This document shows, in pieces, positions 4,904 to 5,346 of a DNA stretch of 5,346 bases. The DNA lies in the NCBI GenBank assembly GCA_017441045.1, contig JAFSAK010000012.1:1-5346 (forward strand). The letters run 5' to 3'. A program made the translations under genes and the position numbers. The stretch comes from Clostridia bacterium (GTDB lineage Bacteria > Bacillota_A > Clostridia > Oscillospirales > Acutalibacteraceae). The notes below the pieces were generated by a model, which saw nothing but the letters and a program-made list of their open reading frames with translations, had not been told where the DNA came from and did not search any database. The first letter of the stretch is position 1. The number at the start of each line of letters is the position of its first letter.

Positions 4904-5346
4904 ATGCCATTATTTGAAAGCTATGAAAGAAGAATTAATCAAATAAACGCAGAGCTTAATAAGCACGGCATTTCCTCCATTGAGGAAGCAAAAGAAATCT
5001 GCGATAAAGCAGGCGTTGATGCTTATAATATCGTTAAAGGCATTCAGCCCATCTGCTTCGAAAATGCCGCTTGGGCTTATGTTGTAGGTTGCGCTATCGC
5101 CCTTAAGGATAAGGTAGCAAATGCCGCTGAAGCCGCCGAGAAAATCGGTCTTGGTCTTCAGTCTTTCTGCATCCCCGGTTCTGTTGCTGATGACCGTAAG
5201 GTTGGTATCGGCCACGGTAATTTGGGCGCTATGCTTCTCCGCGAGGAAACCAAGTGTTTCGCATTCCTTGCAGGTCACGAATCCTTCGCAGCTGCTGAAG
5301 GCGCTATAGGTCTTGCTCGTAGCGCAAATAAAGCCCGTAAAGAGCC
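4904..5346 (+). CDS. GGGtGRT family protein, N-terminal part (cut by window end)
   Basis: The open frame starts at ATG 4904 and continues past the window edge, giving 147 complete codons. The sequence (MPLFESYERRINQIN at 1-15, QPICFENAAWAYVVGCAIA at 48-66, FCIPGSVADDRKVGIGHGNL at 88-107, EETKCFAFLAGHESFAAAEG at 114-133) matches the N-terminal half of the family named for a later GGGtGRT motif, from my memory of relatives about 330 residues long. That motif would lie beyond the window. The family's biochemical function is not established as far as I know. Cys33, Cys51, Cys63, Cys89 and Cys118 are visible, as are two His-Gly or Gly-His motifs (GHGN, AGHES). No signal peptide or membrane segment is apparent, so it is probably cytosolic. 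It shares codon bias and operon with the IscU-like gene, suggesting a joint role with Fe-S clusters or a metal, which is inference. Confidence 0.9.
   Translation, partial: MPLFESYERRINQINAELNKHGISSIEEAKEICDKAGVDAYNIVKGIQPICFENAAWAYVVGCAIALKDKVANAAEAAEKIGLGLQSFCIPGSVADDRKVGIGHGNLGAMLLREETKCFAFLAGHESFAAAEGAIGLARSANKARKE

Noticed and set aside
4910..5278. Minus-strand open frame of 122 codons.
   Set aside because: It lies antisense to the strongly recognised GGGtGRT gene and has no family resemblance. It is a shadow frame.

Overview
The window looks like chromosomal DNA from an anaerobic, gut-type member of the Clostridia (Bacillota). The reasons are moderate-to-low GC with frequent AGA and ATA codons in most genes, strong AGGAG-type ribosome binding sites, T-tract terminators, a PfoR-like PTS IIC protein, and an IscU-like plus GGGtGRT gene pair whose sequences resemble versions I recall from clostridia. 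Genus or species cannot be fixed from this sequence. I see no tRNA, rRNA, CRISPR array, insertion sequence or phage gene.

Layout. Positions 34-1122 (+) hold the remains of a MocR/PdxR-type regulator (GntR helix-turn-helix fused to an aminotransferase-like domain). It is broken by an in-frame TAA at 586-588 and also lacks roughly the last hundred residues of the family. A perfect 13-bp hairpin at 1121-1150 separates it from a convergent two-gene minus-strand unit: a PfoR-like PTS IIC membrane protein (2841-1789) followed by endonuclease III nth (1787-1152), joined by TGATATG. The 157-bp divergent region 2842-2998 carries a good minus-strand promoter with dyads over the -35 and the predicted start of transcription, plus a weaker plus-strand promoter.

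On the plus strand a histidine-phosphatase family gene (2999-3664) overlaps ruvX (3661-4080) by ATGA, and a terminator follows. A new promoter at 4129-4157 then drives an IscU/NifU-like Fe-S scaffold protein (4191-4883) and, 20 bp later, the first 147 codons of a GGGtGRT-family protein (4904 to the window end).

How the genes work together. The nth and ruvX genes are DNA maintenance housekeeping functions, each placed behind a gene of unrelated function. The IIC protein is an orphan permease with no IIA or IIB in view. The least understood unit is the last one. It pairs a divergent IscU-like scaffold with a conserved protein of unknown function, behind its own promoter and with codon choice typical of highly expressed genes. 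It is the best candidate here for an undescribed system, probably related to Fe-S or metal handling. That role is an inference from the scaffold homology.
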